Shown: positions 16,175 through 25,933 of the stretch, in pieces | Layout of the letters: every line of letters starts with the position of its first letter | Position numbering within the stretch: the first letter of the stretch is position 1 | Assembly: GCF_030678915.1 (NCBI RefSeq) | Contig: NZ_JAUUTZ010000009.1 | Coordinates: forward strand, 122,122-186,121 | Reading direction: 5' to 3' | DNA: 64,000 nt | Source: Paracoccus wurundjeri | Lineage (GTDB): Bacteria > Pseudomonadota > Alphaproteobacteria > Rhodobacterales > Rhodobacteraceae | Program-made: the position numbers and the translations under genes | Notes under the pieces: model-generated | What the model saw: the letters and a program-made list of their open reading frames with translations, nothing else | What the model was told of the DNA's origin: nothing | Databases searched by the model: none

Positions 16175-17110
16175 TCATACGCCACTCGCCTTTTGCTGTT
16201 CATACGCCGCGATCGTGAGGCGCAAGGCCGATGCAAGATCTTTGGGCGGGGCCCAGCCATATTCGCGGGCGCGTGACGAGGACATAAGCTTGGCCATCAT
16301 CCCCTCTGGCCGGGTGAGATCATGGGTGAATCGCCCTTGCCATCCTGCGATCTGCGCGATCATCCGGTAATACTCTGTTACCGAATGATCGCGGTCCATC
16401 CCGATATTGAGAAGATCGGGCAATGTTTCAAGGCGCGGCAGAATGTCCATTATAAAGCGCGCAAAATCGTCCACGAACAGGAATTCCCGCCGCGCATTGC
16501 CGCTTCCCCAGATTTCGACCTCACTGTGACCGTCATCGCGTGCGTCAATGACCTTGGTCACGATGGCAGCAATCAGATGGGACGCGATCGAGCAGAAATG
16601 ATCTTCGATTCCGAAAAGATTGCACGGTACCAGTGTCCGAAAGGCCCGCGTGGGGTATTGACGCGAGACATAGTCGCAAAGTCGCGCAGCAGCTATCTTC
16701 GAAAGAGCATATCCTTCATTCGTCGGCTCCAGTGGCGCGGCCAGTATGTCCTGTTCGACCAATGGCTGGCGATAATCCTTTGGATACATGCAGGAAGAGC
16801 CAAGAAATATCAGCCGTTCAACCCCTGCCTCATATGCGCCCATGATGACCGCATCATTTATCCGCAGGTTTTCAGACAGATATCCAACGGGGTCGTTCAT
16901 ATTCGCCTGTATGCCGCCGACGCGGGCAGCGGCATGAATGACGGCATCGACCGGATTCATGTTTAACCAACTGACGACGGCAGAGCGGTCGGTCAACGGC
17001 AACTCATCGCGGGTCGGCGTGTACAGCCTTATTGCGGGTGCGTGTTGCGGCTGGATGCGTCGCATGGCACGCCCCAGCATGCCTGTGCCGCCGGTCAGCA
17101 GGACGCGCAT
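16175..17110 (-). CDS. GDP-L-fucose synthase/GDP-L-colitose synthase-like epimerase-reductase
   Basis: A 311-residue extended SDR enzyme: NAD(P)-binding GGTGMLGRAM at residues 7-16, catalytic Ser in LGSSCMYPKDY, and YALSKIAAARLCD with the YxxxK pair; the substrate region has the Fcl-like NLFG and VEIWGSGNARREFLFVDDFARF. Fcl converts GDP-4-keto-6-deoxymannose to GDP-L-fucose; ColC performs the matching epimerisation-reduction after ColD removes the 3-hydroxyl. With a ColD-type gene in the same operon and only one such reductase, a ColC role is plausible, but Fcl cannot be excluded. It lies 3 bases after manC and is the last gene of the minus-strand operon. Confidence 0.8.
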   Translation of the reverse strand: MRVLLTGGTGMLGRAMRRIQPQHAPAIRLYTPTRDELPLTDRSAVVSWLNMNPVDAVIHAAARVGGIQANMNDPVGYLSENLRINDAVIMGAYEAGVERLIFLGSSCMYPKDYRQPLVEQDILAAPLEPTNEGYALSKIAAARLCDYVSRQYPTRAFRTLVPCNLFGIEDHFCSIASHLIAAIVTKVIDARDDGHSEVEIWGSGNARREFLFVDDFARFIMDILPRLETLPDLLNIGMDRDHSVTEYYRMIAQIAGWQGRFTHDLTRPEGMMAKLMSSSRAREYGWAPPKDLASALRLTIAAYEQQKASGV

Positions 17111-17113
17111 GGT

Positions 17114-18538
17114 TTACGTCCTCGCATATACATCTTCGTAACGGATGATGTCGTCTTCTGCCAAATAAGCTCCGGTCTGGACTTCAATAAGCACCATCGG
17201 AACCTTGCCGGGATTCTCCATCCGATGAACGCTGCCGACCGGGACATAGATTGACTGGTTTTCTGTAACGAGCGTTACCGTATCGTCTATCGTCACGCGT
17301 GCCGTGCCACTGACCACGACCCAATGTTCCGACCTATGGAAATGGGATTGCAACGACAGGGCCGCGCCGGGTTTGACGACGATGCGCTTGACCTGAAATC
17401 GTTCGGCGAGTGCCAGCGTTTCATACCAGCCCCAGGGTCGATGATCACGCGGAAAGTTTTCGGCTTGGCGCGCATTCTTTTCCCTCAGTGCGCCAACCGC
17501 TTCGCGGACATCCTGCGCGCGGTTCATATCCGCAACAAGAACCGCGTCGCGCGTGGTTACCACGATCAGATCCCTGAGGCCGATCCCGACAAGTTCCATC
17601 CCTTCCTCTTCGGAACGTAACAGGACATTATCGCAATCTACCGCCGTCGACCGGGCATCGGTCACCACGCCGCGGATGGCGGGCTTGTCCTTTTGGGCCT
17701 CGCGCCAGATTGCGTCCCAACCGCCCAGGTCAGACCAATGTTCCGCAAAGCGGACGACGCTCAGATTGGAAGCGTTTTCCATGATGGCGTAATCGATCGA
17801 GAGATCGGGCAGGTTCTTCCAGGGATCGGCTGCCAGCCGCAGAAAGCCAAGATCGCATTGCGACTCTTTCAGTGCCGCGCGTACCGGCTCCAGAAATTCC
17901 GGTGCATATGTTTCGAAGGCCAGGATCATGGTTCGGGCTTCGAACAGAAAAATACCGGCATTCCAAAGGAAGTTGCCTGCCGCTATCATGTCGGCGGCGG
18001 TCTTTTCGTCCGGTTTCTCGACGAAACGACGCAAGGCGGACACATTATCGGAAGGCGTGCCGTCCAGTTCAAGATAACCATAACCGGTTTCGGGATGGCT
18101 GGGTTGGATGCCAAAAGTGACGATGCGCCCTCGCCGCGCGATCGGGACACCTTGATGAACGACCCGCGCGAATGCTTCACTATCGGGGACGACGTGATCG
18201 GATGGCGCAACCAGCATCAGTGCTTCGGGATCTTTCGCGGCAAGATAGAGTGCCGCAGCCAGGATAGCAGGGGCGGTGTTGCGCGCCGATGGCTCAATCA
18301 GGACCGCAGCAGGATCGATGCCGATTTCGGAAAGCTGTTCGGCCACGATAAAGCGGAACTCCGCGCCTGTCATCACCACAGGGGCGCCGAATTCGCTGCC
18401 CGACAGGCGCAGCGCAGACGCTTGAAATAACGTATGCTCGCCGATCAGCGGCGCGAATTGCTTGGGGAAGGATTTACGCGACGCCGGCCAAAGCCTTGTG
18501 CCGTTACCACCAGAGAGCAGGACCGGAGTAATCGTCAT
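17114..18538 (-). CDS. manC: Mannose-1-phosphate guanylyltransferase/mannose-6-phosphate isomerase
   Basis: A 474-residue bifunctional enzyme. The N-terminal nucleotidyltransferase has [22 protein letters not shown] at residues 7-28 and the FVEKPD signature; the C-terminal cupin (from about 365) has the type II isomerase metal-site region RPWGWYE...[17 protein letters not shown]. It makes GDP-mannose from mannose-1-phosphate and GTP and can isomerise mannose-6-phosphate and fructose-6-phosphate. I chose ATG 18538, which shares ATGA with the gmd stop; upstream in-frame sequence is gmd antiphase. No phosphomannomutase is present here, so it must be supplied from elsewhere. Confidence 0.93.
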   Translation of the reverse strand: MTITPVLLSGGNGTRLWPASRKSFPKQFAPLIGEHTLFQASALRLSGSEFGAPVVMTGAEFRFIVAEQLSEIGIDPAAVLIEPSARNTAPAILAAALYLAAKDPEALMLVAPSDHVVPDSEAFARVVHQGVPIARRGRIVTFGIQPSHPETGYGYLELDGTPSDNVSALRRFVEKPDEKTAADMIAAGNFLWNAGIFLFEARTMILAFETYAPEFLEPVRAALKESQCDLGFLRLAADPWKNLPDLSIDYAIMENASNLSVVRFAEHWSDLGGWDAIWREAQKDKPAIRGVVTDARSTAVDCDNVLLRSEEEGMELVGIGLRDLIVVTTRDAVLVADMNRAQDVREAVGALREKNARQAENFPRDHRPWGWYETLALAERFQVKRIVVKPGAALSLQSHFHRSEHWVVVSGTARVTIDDTVTLVTENQSIYVPVGSVHRMENPGKVPMVLIEVQTGAYLAEDDIIRYEDVYART

Positions 18539-19608
18539 TCTGCGACCCCGTAAGCGCGACGGGCCAGACGTTCGGTTTCCAGCAGGCGCCTGTCCTCGGC
18601 AACCATTTCTCTGACAAGCTGTGGAAAGCTTGTCTCGTGGTTCCAGTTCAGTTTTTCGCGTGCCTTCGTCGGATCGCCAAGCAATTGTTCCACCTCGGTC
18701 GGCCGGAAATAAACCGGATCGATCTCGATCAGGCAGCGATCGGTTCCGGCGGCATAGCCCTTTTCCTCGACACCCTCGCCGCGCCATTCGATCGTGGTTC
18801 CGATCTCTGCAAAGGCAAGCTCGCAGAATTCGCGGACGCTGTGCATTTCGCCTGTGGCCAGTACGAAATCCTCGGGCGTGTCATGTTGCAGAATGCGCCA
18901 CATTCCTTCTACATAATCGCGGGCATGCCCCCAGTCGCGTTGGGCATCGAGATTGCCAAGAAACAACCGATCCTGCAACCCCAGCGTGATTGCCGCAACG
19001 GCACGGGTGATCTTGCGGGTAACAAAGGTTTCGCCGCGAATCGGGCTTTCGTGATTGAAAAGAATGCCGTTGCAGGCGAACATCCCGTAACCTTCGCGAT
19101 AATTGACCGTAATCCAGTAAGCGTAAAGCTTGGCCGCCGCATATGGAGAGCGGGGATAGAAGGGTGTGATTTCGCGTTGCGGCACCTCCTGGACCTTGCC
19201 GTAAAGTTCGGAAGTCGAAGCCTGGTAAAACCGGGTCTTGTCGGACAGGTTCAGCAACCGGATCGCCTCAAGGATGCGCAGCGTGCCAACCGCATCGGCA
19301 TTCGCGGTATATTCCGGCATTTCAAAGCTGACCTTGACGTGACTTTGTGCGGCCAGATTATAGATTTCGTCAGGCTGAACCTCTGCGATGGTGCGGATCA
19401 CCGCGGTGGAATCGGTCATGTCACCGTAATGAAGGTGGAAATTCCCCTGCCTGTGCGTGTCGATCTGCAAATGATCGATACGGCCGGTATTGAAGCTGGA
19501 AGAACGGCGCTTGATGCCGTGGACATCATATCCCTTGGATAACAGAAGCTCTGCCAGATAGGCGCCGTCCTGTCCGGTGATGCCGGTTATGAGCGCGGTT
19601 TTTGCCAT
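18535..19608 (-). CDS. gmd: GDP-mannose 4,6-dehydratase
   Basis: A 357-residue SDR enzyme of normal length. Dinucleotide motif [15 protein letters not shown] at residues 8-22, NADP-binding [15 protein letters not shown], catalytic Thr/Glu around [13 protein letters not shown], and [10 protein letters not shown] with the YxxxK pair; the family block [18 protein letters not shown] follows. It converts GDP-mannose to GDP-4-keto-6-deoxymannose, the branch point to fucose, rhamnose, perosamine and colitose. The stop overlaps the manC start (ATGA), and 14 bases separate it from the ColD-like gene upstream. Confidence 0.96.
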   Translation of the reverse strand: MAKTALITGITGQDGAYLAELLLSKGYDVHGIKRRSSSFNTGRIDHLQIDTHRQGNFHLHYGDMTDSTAVIRTIAEVQPDEIYNLAAQSHVKVSFEMPEYTANADAVGTLRILEAIRLLNLSDKTRFYQASTSELYGKVQEVPQREITPFYPRSPYAAAKLYAYWITVNYREGYGMFACNGILFNHESPIRGETFVTRKITRAVAAITLGLQDRLFLGNLDAQRDWGHARDYVEGMWRILQHDTPEDFVLATGEMHSVREFCELAFAEIGTTIEWRGEGVEEKGYAAGTDRCLIEIDPVYFRPTEVEQLLGDPTKAREKLNWNHETSFPQLVREMVAEDRRLLETERLARRAYGVAE

Positions 19609-19622
19609 GAAAAATGCCCTTG

Positions 19623-20795
19623 TTAAAAACGGTCTGCAACAGATTGAACGACTTCGCGCAATCGGGTGATCTGCGGTTCAATCGGGTAATGGTGATTGCC
19701 GACGAAAAGCCCGTTCCGGTCGACATGCTCTGCCGCGACGATTTCCGATCCGATACTGTGATCAAGTTTCGAGATAACCGGATTGTTCAGGAAGTTTCCG
19801 GTAACGATCGGGCGGCATTCTATTTCGGCGTCACGCAGCGCCTCGACCAGAGAACCGCGTTGACCGGCCAGCCGCCCCTTCAGGATCATCGCGAAGCCGA
19901 ACCACGAGGATTCACCGGTTTCCTGTTGTATATCGAGAAAATCGAGCTGGCCGAAATCCCGCTGGAACATCGTGGCATTTTTGCGGCGTTCGGCAATGAA
20001 ACCGGGTAATTTCGCAAGCTGCGGCAAGCCGATCGCCCCTTCCATCTCCAGCGGGCGCAGGTTGTATCCGGGCAGGACGAAGCGAAACTGGCGCAGGAAC
20101 GGATCCTGATCAAGCGGCAGATGGGTGTCCTCGGGCAAATCGCGCACCCAGCCATGTGCGCGCATCGAAATCATGATGTCATAAAGCTTCCGGTCGTCGG
20201 TAATGACCATGCCACCTTCCATCGTGCAGATGTGATGGGAAAAGAAGCTGCTGAATGTGCCGAATAATCCAAAGCTGCCGGCCATCTCGGAATTGTAGCG
20301 GGCGCCCATGGATTCGCAGTTGTCTTCAAACAGCGGGATGCCTGCTTCGGCGCACAGGGCCCGCAGCCTGTCCGCCTGGACGGGATTACCAAGCAGATTG
20401 ACGGCAAAGACCCCGCGCGTATGCGGCGTGATGGCATCGGCAAGCTTGTTCAGATCGATGTTCAGCGTCGCGGGATCGATATCAACGAAGCGCAGTTTCA
20501 GGCCAGTTTGTGTGATCGGGAAATAGGTTGTGGACCAGCTTACGGCGGGCACGATGATTTCGTCGCCCTGCCGCCAGCCCAGATCCGGATGCCAGAAGGC
20601 CGAAGCCACGGCAAGAAGGTTCGCTGTCGATCCGGAAGAGGTCATGACCGCATATTTTTTGCCAAACCGGGCGGCGAAAGCGTCTTCATATGCCCGCACC
20701 CGGCTGCCCATCGTGAACCGCCCCGAGGCAATCACCTCCTGCAGTGCCGTGTATTCCGTTTCGTCCCATGTCGAGCTGGCAAGCGGATAGAACAT
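19623..20795 (-). CDS. colD: GDP-4-keto-6-deoxy-D-mannose 3-dehydratase (ColD-type)
   Basis: A 390-residue protein of the DegT/DnrJ/EryC1/StrS aminotransferase fold starting [12 protein letters not shown]. The Schiff-base lysine is absent: the site reads [13 protein letters not shown], with His188 at the position where Escherichia coli ColD has the catalytic His188. This substitution marks the PLP/glutamate-dependent 3-dehydratases (ColD; RfbH is the related CDP-sugar enzyme) rather than sugar aminotransferases such as PerA. With gmd next door the substrate should be GDP-4-keto-6-deoxymannose, giving GDP-4-keto-3,6-dideoxymannose. The start at 20795 matches the family N-terminus and has AGGAC upstream. 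It is the first gene of the operon. Confidence 0.85.
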   Translation of the reverse strand: MFYPLASSTWDETEYTALQEVIASGRFTMGSRVRAYEDAFAARFGKKYAVMTSSGSTANLLAVASAFWHPDLGWRQGDEIIVPAVSWSTTYFPITQTGLKLRFVDIDPATLNIDLNKLADAITPHTRGVFAVNLLGNPVQADRLRALCAEAGIPLFEDNCESMGARYNSEMAGSFGLFGTFSSFFSHHICTMEGGMVITDDRKLYDIMISMRAHGWVRDLPEDTHLPLDQDPFLRQFRFVLPGYNLRPLEMEGAIGLPQLAKLPGFIAERRKNATMFQRDFGQLDFLDIQQETGESSWFGFAMILKGRLAGQRGSLVEALRDAEIECRPIVTGNFLNNPVISKLDHSIGSEIVAAEHVDRNGLFVGNHHYPIEPQITRLREVVQSVADRF

Positions 20796-21363
20796 CAGGT
20801 TTTGTCCTGTTTGGAAATGCAAGAAAATTACCGAAGCGCGGACGTGCGAATCGCTGACCACCTGCCGGGCAGGGAAGAATGCGCACTGACTGGACAGCCC
20901 GGCAGCGCAGGTTCAAACTGGAATACCAGCAGGGCGAATTCGGCGGATTGAATGATGATCCGCGCCTGGCCATATCACATGCCGACGTCAGCCCGCATCG
21001 ATTGCAGACCTGCCGTCCGGGCCGGATATTGCTGTTTAGCTATATGGGGGTGATAAGAATGGCATGTGTAACGGGTCCTTTCCATGAAAACAAACAACAC
21101 TTCATACAAGTCTGACGGAGCCGATGGGCACATGACGGCCCACTGAAACCCAGAGACTACTACCTGAGGGAAAGACTATCAAACGATAATTACATCATTC
21201 CTAACGGCAATTCTGCGGGTGGTGTGTCCGGAATAAGGCGACGTTGCTGCAGAAACCGCGTGAGGGCGGGGTTCCGGGTGTTTGGGATAGGCTTGCCCTG
21301 CCGGCCCGACGCTTCGTCGCCAATGTCGTTATAGCTGAAAACACCGCCGGCAGACGCCGCGCT
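20796..21363. other. Intergenic region upstream of colD, with a hairpin and a possible gene remnant
   Basis: No convincing complete gene. CTGCCGGGC (20862-20870) and GCCCGGCAG (20897-20905) form a perfect 9-bp inverted repeat with a 26-base loop, just upstream of colD. At 21201-21363 the minus strand continues the esterase frame past its stop for 53 codons with protein-like composition (see findings). The part around 21020-21200 is relatively AT-rich and may carry the operon promoter. Confidence 0.4.
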
Positions 21364-22269
21364 TTAGTTGCCTGGCAGGCGCGCAGCCAGATCGAGCGCT
21401 TGCGGAAAGGATGCGGCAAAGGTCTGGCCATGACCCAATCCTTTCAGGACGGTGACCCGTACATCCAGATCCTCGCGCTGCTCCAGCAGCTTCGCCAGCG
21501 CCATCGTGTCAGGCGAAGGTTGCGGAACGGGCGGCGGTTCGGTGCCGCGCCGATATTCGCTATCGCCAAGCATGATGTGAACCGGAGTAATCTTTCCCGA
21601 CTCCAGATGCGGCGCGTCGTCAGACAGGTGCCGCAGGACATTCCCGCCAAAACCGCTTGAGGGGCTGGTTGGCACCCAGCCCGCAAAGGCCTGCGGTTCC
21701 GACAAAAGGCAATGCAGCGCAAACAGTCCGCCATAGGAATGCCCCCAAAGCACCCGCCGCGCCGGATCAATCGGAACGTGATTTTCCACCGCATCGCGTA
21801 AAGGGCCCAACAGGCGCGCGCGAAAGCTGTCGGCTCCGCCGGTGGCGCGGCCTCTGCCAGCTTCCGGATCCGGGACCCGGCTGCCCGGCGTGTAGTCTAG
21901 TGCCCGTGCTGTGGTATCGAAAATCTGATCGACGGGATAGCCGATCCCGATGACGGTCAGCCCGGGATGGCTGGCCAGATCACCCGCCCCGATCCGGTCG
22001 AATACCGCATTCCCGTCAAGCATCCAGAGGGACGGCCAGCCATCAGCCGGAGCCGTGGCCTTGGGCACGGCAAGGAACAGACGATAGCCGGACCCGTCTA
22101 CGGTCATGTCCTGCCGGGACAGCGTGTGCGTATCGGGCGGAGCGTCGAATATCCGGTATTCCGGGGCTTCGGTGAAATCCGGGCGCGTGCTTCCCTGTGC
22201 GGCAAGCTTCCCGGCAAGGCAGATGGTGGGGATGCTCGCCAACAGGGAGCGGCGGCTTTTTGCGATCAC
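21364..22269 (-). CDS. Alpha/beta-hydrolase, siderophore esterase-like (IroE/BesA, esterase D family)
   Basis: A 301-residue hydrolase with an N-terminal signal-like segment (SLLASIPTICLAGKLAAQG) suggesting a periplasmic or Tat-independent exported enzyme. The nucleophile elbow is GHSYGG, followed by GWVPTSPSSGFGG and a C-terminal catalytic His in LKGLGHGQTF. The order and the W-x-LDGNAVF motif match the putative esterase family that includes the trilactone siderophore hydrolases IroE and BesA. It lies 61 bases downstream of a TonB-dependent receptor and near a siderophore-binding protein, so it probably opens an imported ferric-siderophore to release iron. Confidence 0.78.
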   Translation of the reverse strand: MIAKSRRSLLASIPTICLAGKLAAQGSTRPDFTEAPEYRIFDAPPDTHTLSRQDMTVDGSGYRLFLAVPKATAPADGWPSLWMLDGNAVFDRIGAGDLASHPGLTVIGIGYPVDQIFDTTARALDYTPGSRVPDPEAGRGRATGGADSFRARLLGPLRDAVENHVPIDPARRVLWGHSYGGLFALHCLLSEPQAFAGWVPTSPSSGFGGNVLRHLSDDAPHLESGKITPVHIMLGDSEYRRGTEPPPVPQPSPDTMALAKLLEQREDLDVRVTVLKGLGHGQTFAASFPQALDLAARLPGN

Positions 22270-22330
22270 GTCGCACCTCTTGTCGTCTGGGAAGCCGTGT
22301 CAAAAAGCATGGCGCCGATCATGCCCATCC

Positions 22331-24421
22331 TCAGAAACTGGTGGTGAGACCCAGCCACAACCGGCGCCCCTCTTCCACGGTTCTGAACTCGTCCTCTCGG
22401 ATTTCCTTGTTCAGAACGTTGTATATGGCGGCGTTCAGGGTTGCATACTGGTTTACCTGATAGTTCACGCCAAGATTCACGGTCGTGTAGGGCGCATATT
22501 TCCGACCGGTCTGACCGTTGATTTCCACCTCGCGGCCATCCTCCCCGATACGCAGTCCGGATGCGATTTCCGAACCGTGATAATTGGCGCTGACCCAGGT
22601 ATCCAGCCCGGTAACGGGCGTGGCCCAGTCGAAGCGCAGGCTTGCCATGTGTTCGGGCGTCCGGGCAAGCGGGAAGCCTTCGAAATCACCGGTTTTTTGT
22701 TCAGAATCCGTGTAGGTGTAGGATGCACGGGCCGATAATGTCGGGGTGATCGACCAATCCCCGGCCAATTCAATCCCGGTAATCTCGGCTTTATCGACAT
22801 TGAATTCCTTGTACAGAATGTAGTGGTGGCGGCTTCCGTCATCCGCGGTGTATTGCGGACCGTCAAGCCACAGTTCTCCGGTATTGATCTGCTGAAGCTT
22901 GTTCTTGAACCGGGTATGGAATGCCGTCGCGCTAACCGAAAAGCTGTCTGCCTCATAGGTCATGCCGATTTCGATATTGGTCGTTTCTTCGGGCTCCAGC
23001 TCGGGATTGCCCAGAATGACCCCGCAGGACGGCGGATTGTTTCCGCTGCATCCCCGGCCGCCGGTCGTATAGGCATAGCCCGGCGCGATCGTTCGAATGT
23101 CGGGAGCGCGGAAGCCCGTAGAAATGCCGCCCTTGACGGTCAGGTTGGGGCTTGCGTCCCAGACCCCATAGATCCGCGGATTGATCTGGCCGCCATAATG
23201 TTCGTGATCGCTATACCGCATGCCAAGGGTCAGTGCGAAATCATCGCGCATCCGCCATTCGTCCTCGATATAAAGCGCCCACTGATCGACCGAGAATTTC
23301 TCGTCGTAATGCTCGTCTTCCGGCAAATGCGCCTGCGCGCCCGGATTCTGGTCATGCAGGACGGTTCGGATGAACTGGCTGCCGAAAGTCAATTGATGAT
23401 GACCATTCCACTCGAAGGCCTTGTTGCCCTTGGCATCGACGACGGTGTTACGGATCCTGGGTGAACGGATGTCCTCGGCAAAGGCGCTTCCGGAATCCAG
23501 GCGATCATAAGTGGTGCGCTCGCCAGTTTCCTGCGAGATGCTGAATTCGGTTGTCATATCGCCGATCTGGCCGTTATGCGTCAGCGACCAATGCGAGCGG
23601 TCGTTGTCCTGATAGCGCAGATCGCCATATTCCTCGTTGGTGACCCGCGTGCGTCCGGCTTCAAGCAGCAATTCGTTCCGGTCATCTATCTGCCAGGTCA
23701 GCCGGCCGGTAATGTCGTAATCATCCGATGCGTTCGGCCCGCCTGTGACAGATGACGCGTTCTGATCGAATTTCCGGCCCCAGATTTGCAGGCCCAGAGA
23801 ATCCTTGACGATCGGACCCGAGGCATAGAACGACAATTGCCTGCTGTTTTCAAAGCCGTCTTCGCTTGGCAGCGTCGTTTCGGCCGTGACCGAGCCGGTC
23901 CAGCGATCCGCAACGGGTTTCGTGATGATATTGATGACCCCGCCCATCGCGTCCGAGCCATAAAGGGATGACATCGGCCCGCGCACGACCTCGATACGCT
24001 CGATAGCCTGGACGGGAGGGATGAAGCTTTGCTCTATCCCGGCATTGCCGTTGGTGCGGGCATCGCGGGTATTCTGGCGCTTCCCGTCAATCAGGATAAG
24101 CGTGTACTGGCCGGGCAACCCGCGGATAAAGATATCCTGCTCATTCGCTGTTCCCGTGGTGGCCACGCCCTGAACCTCACGCAATGCATCCGTCAGCGAG
24201 GTAAAGCTGCCTTTCGCAAGCTCTTCCGAGGAAATCACCGAAACACTTGCCGGAGCATCTCTCAATGCCTGCTCGAAACCGCCCGCAGTCAGGACGATTT
24301 CATCCAGGGCGGTAACATTCGTGTCCTCGGTCTGTGCCAGCGCAATGGCGGGGATCACAAGCGCAGTGAAGGAAAGCAGCGCTGTACTGAGTTTGGATAT
24401 GCGGGGCGTGTGGTTCGGCAT
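22331..24421 (-). CDS. TonB-dependent siderophore receptor (catecholate type, FepA/IroN-like)
   Basis: About 696 residues. After the signal peptide (LSTALLSFTALVIPAIALA) come a TonB-box-like segment (LDEIVLTA), a plug domain (PASVSVISSEELAKG ... IFIRGLPGQYTLILIDGKRQNT, VEVVRGPMSSLYGSDAMGGVINIIT) and a 22-strand-type barrel ending ...RRLWLGLTTSF with the terminal aromatic. The plug and barrel motifs resemble FepA/IroN/BfnH receptors for catecholates. A longer frame starts at 24481; I prefer ATG 24421 or 24424, just after GAGG. Energy would come from TonB-ExbBD, encoded at 56-59 kb. Confidence 0.9.
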   Translation of the reverse strand: MPNHTPRISKLSTALLSFTALVIPAIALAQTEDTNVTALDEIVLTAGGFEQALRDAPASVSVISSEELAKGSFTSLTDALREVQGVATTGTANEQDIFIRGLPGQYTLILIDGKRQNTRDARTNGNAGIEQSFIPPVQAIERIEVVRGPMSSLYGSDAMGGVINIITKPVADRWTGSVTAETTLPSEDGFENSRQLSFYASGPIVKDSLGLQIWGRKFDQNASSVTGGPNASDDYDITGRLTWQIDDRNELLLEAGRTRVTNEEYGDLRYQDNDRSHWSLTHNGQIGDMTTEFSISQETGERTTYDRLDSGSAFAEDIRSPRIRNTVVDAKGNKAFEWNGHHQLTFGSQFIRTVLHDQNPGAQAHLPEDEHYDEKFSVDQWALYIEDEWRMRDDFALTLGMRYSDHEHYGGQINPRIYGVWDASPNLTVKGGISTGFRAPDIRTIAPGYAYTTGGRGCSGNNPPSCGVILGNPELEPEETTNIEIGMTYEADSFSVSATAFHTRFKNKLQQINTGELWLDGPQYTADDGSRHHYILYKEFNVDKAEITGIELAGDWSITPTLSARASYTYTDSEQKTGDFEGFPLARTPEHMASLRFDWATPVTGLDTWVSANYHGSEIASGLRIGEDGREVEINGQTGRKYAPYTTVNLGVNYQVNQYATLNAAIYNVLNKEIREDEFRTVEEGRRLWLGLTTSF

Positions 24422-24608
24422 CATGACCTCGGGGCGATTGGTTGAGTATTGGGGCAGCATCGACTTGCTGCGAATATCCATGTAAATTTGTCGGGAATTT
24501 TATTAGCCGAGTGTATGAGCGTAATCAATGGGCTATGGATCTGAACTGAATCGCTTTTTGCCTATGTTGCGATAATGCCTGATCCGGGCAGGATGCTTTA
24601 TCGGCTGC

Positions 24609-24636
24609 GATGCCGGGTAACGGGCTGCCCGGCATC
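24609..24636 (-). terminator. Perfect 9-bp stem-loop after the siderophore-binding gene
   Basis: GATGCCGGG and CCCGGCATC flank a 10-base loop, 42 bases beyond the stop of the minus-strand binding-protein gene and before the receptor gene. No T-run follows on the minus strand. It may uncouple expression of the binding protein and the receptor. Confidence 0.45.
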
Positions 24637-24678
24637 AGAGACGGTTGGATCACCGAAGATCGTTCCGGTAAAAGCGCA

Positions 24679-25581
24679 TCAGCTGTCCGAGGCGTTCAAA
24701 GCATCCGTCAGAATATCGAGATTTCCGATAAGGGATGTATAGCCGCCGCCCGAAATATAGGTGCTGGCCGGATTCAGATACACGACATTGCCGTTTTTCC
24801 AGGCCTTCGTACCCTCGATCAAAGGGTTTTTCAGCGTTACTTCCGCCGAAGCCCCATCCTGTCCGACCGCCGCCCCGCGATCCAGAACAATCAGCCAGTC
24901 GGGATCGTGCTGAGCAATGAATTCATGGCTGATCGCATTGCCGTGGGTATCCGTTTTCAGGCCTGTTGCGGCCTCTTGCAGTCCGGTTGCGTCAAAGACC
25001 CAGCCAAAACGGGAGCCCTTGCCGAAAGCCGACATTTTCGGCCCATTGGTCAGGACCATCAGAGCGGTGCCCTTACCCTCGCCCGCTTCCCGCGCTTCGG
25101 TCAGTTTCTGATCCAGAGCCGCGGCCAGTTCCGCGGCTTTGTCCTGCTTGCCGAACAGTTCCCCATAGGCTGCGATATGTGCCTTGGCATCCGATACGAG
25201 ATCGGCGCCGATCGTCATGTCGATGGCCATGGCAACTTGCGACACGGCATCAAGCTGCGTGGCGGAACGCCCTCCGACCACGATGAGATCGGGTTCCAGC
25301 GTAGCCAATGCTTCGAGATCGGGTTCGAACAGTGTGCCGACGGGCTTGGCAGCTTCTGTCACGTCGTCCAGGTAGTCGACAAGGATATTGTCCGGACGTC
25401 CCGCAGGCAGGACGCCCAGCGCGTGCAAACTATCGATTGCGGCGACGTCCAGAATGGCCACCTTTTCCGGACGTTCGGGCAGGGTTACCTCGCCTTGCGA
25501 TGTAGTGATGGTTACGTCTGCTGCGGACGCAGCGGCGCAGAGCGACAGCGCAAACAGCCCTGACAGCGGGATGTAACGCAT
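24679..25581 (-). CDS. Siderophore ABC transporter substrate-binding protein (FatB/YclQ/CeuE family)
   Basis: A 300-residue periplasmic protein with signal peptide MRYIPLSGLFALSLCAAASA. The mature part has the class III binding-protein layout: VTLPERPEKVAILDVAAIDSLHALGV, LATLEPDLIVVGGRSATQLDAVSQVA, a long connecting helix, and HDPDWLIVLDRGAAVG. It resembles YclQ/FatB/VctP, which bind ferric catecholates. No permease or ATPase gene is next to it, so it must work with a transporter encoded elsewhere. With the receptor and esterase downstream it forms a siderophore-use set. Confidence 0.88.
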   Translation of the reverse strand: MRYIPLSGLFALSLCAAASAADVTITTSQGEVTLPERPEKVAILDVAAIDSLHALGVLPAGRPDNILVDYLDDVTEAAKPVGTLFEPDLEALATLEPDLIVVGGRSATQLDAVSQVAMAIDMTIGADLVSDAKAHIAAYGELFGKQDKAAELAAALDQKLTEAREAGEGKGTALMVLTNGPKMSAFGKGSRFGWVFDATGLQEAATGLKTDTHGNAISHEFIAQHDPDWLIVLDRGAAVGQDGASAEVTLKNPLIEGTKAWKNGNVVYLNPASTYISGGGYTSLIGNLDILTDALNASDS

Positions 25582-25933
25582 TGAATTTCTTTCCTCGACA
25601 TTGGAGCTTGCCGGATAAACGGCCCGTATCAGGAAGATGGATTACCTCCCCCATTCAGGTATGTAAATAATTTCAGGGTAATTTAATCAGGAATTAAGTT
25701 GCGATATCGGCCCGCCTGTCGCCGTGTTTCGCGAAAATCATCCCGCAACCCGGCCCGTGCGAGTTTTGTTGCGCCGGATTTGAGTAATTTTACCTAGGCA
25801 ATCTTACGCATATCCAGATTGCTGTCAGATCGTCTATATGCATCCCTATTAACGACGAGCATTTTAGGGTGAATATGTCACTTTACGATTGAGCCCGCGC
25901 CTTCTCAGGTGCGGGCATGTTCATGTGCCGGTC
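25582..25933. other. Intergenic region with candidate iron-responsive palindrome
   Basis: No gene is seen. The stretch is AT-rich for this genome. AATTTAAT (25680-25687) and ATTAAGTT (25693-25700) form an inverted repeat with one mismatch and a 5-base spacer, about 100 bases upstream of the siderophore-binding gene. It could be a Fur/Irr/RirA-type operator, but it does not match a consensus I can state with confidence. A hairpin at 25893-25916 belongs to the following acidic small gene. Confidence 0.3.
25893..25916 (-). terminator. Hairpin after the acidic small-protein gene
   Basis: GCCCGCGCC (25893-25901) pairs with GGTGCGGGC (25908-25916) over 9 bp with one G-U and a 6-base loop. It starts 17 bases beyond the stop of the minus-strand acidic protein gene. 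No T-run is present. Confidence 0.4.

Noticed and set aside
16175..17110. Naming the epimerase-reductase definitely as GDP-L-fucose synthase
   Set aside because: Motifs fit Fcl, but the adjacent ColD-type enzyme makes a ColC role equally likely, so no gene symbol was assigned.
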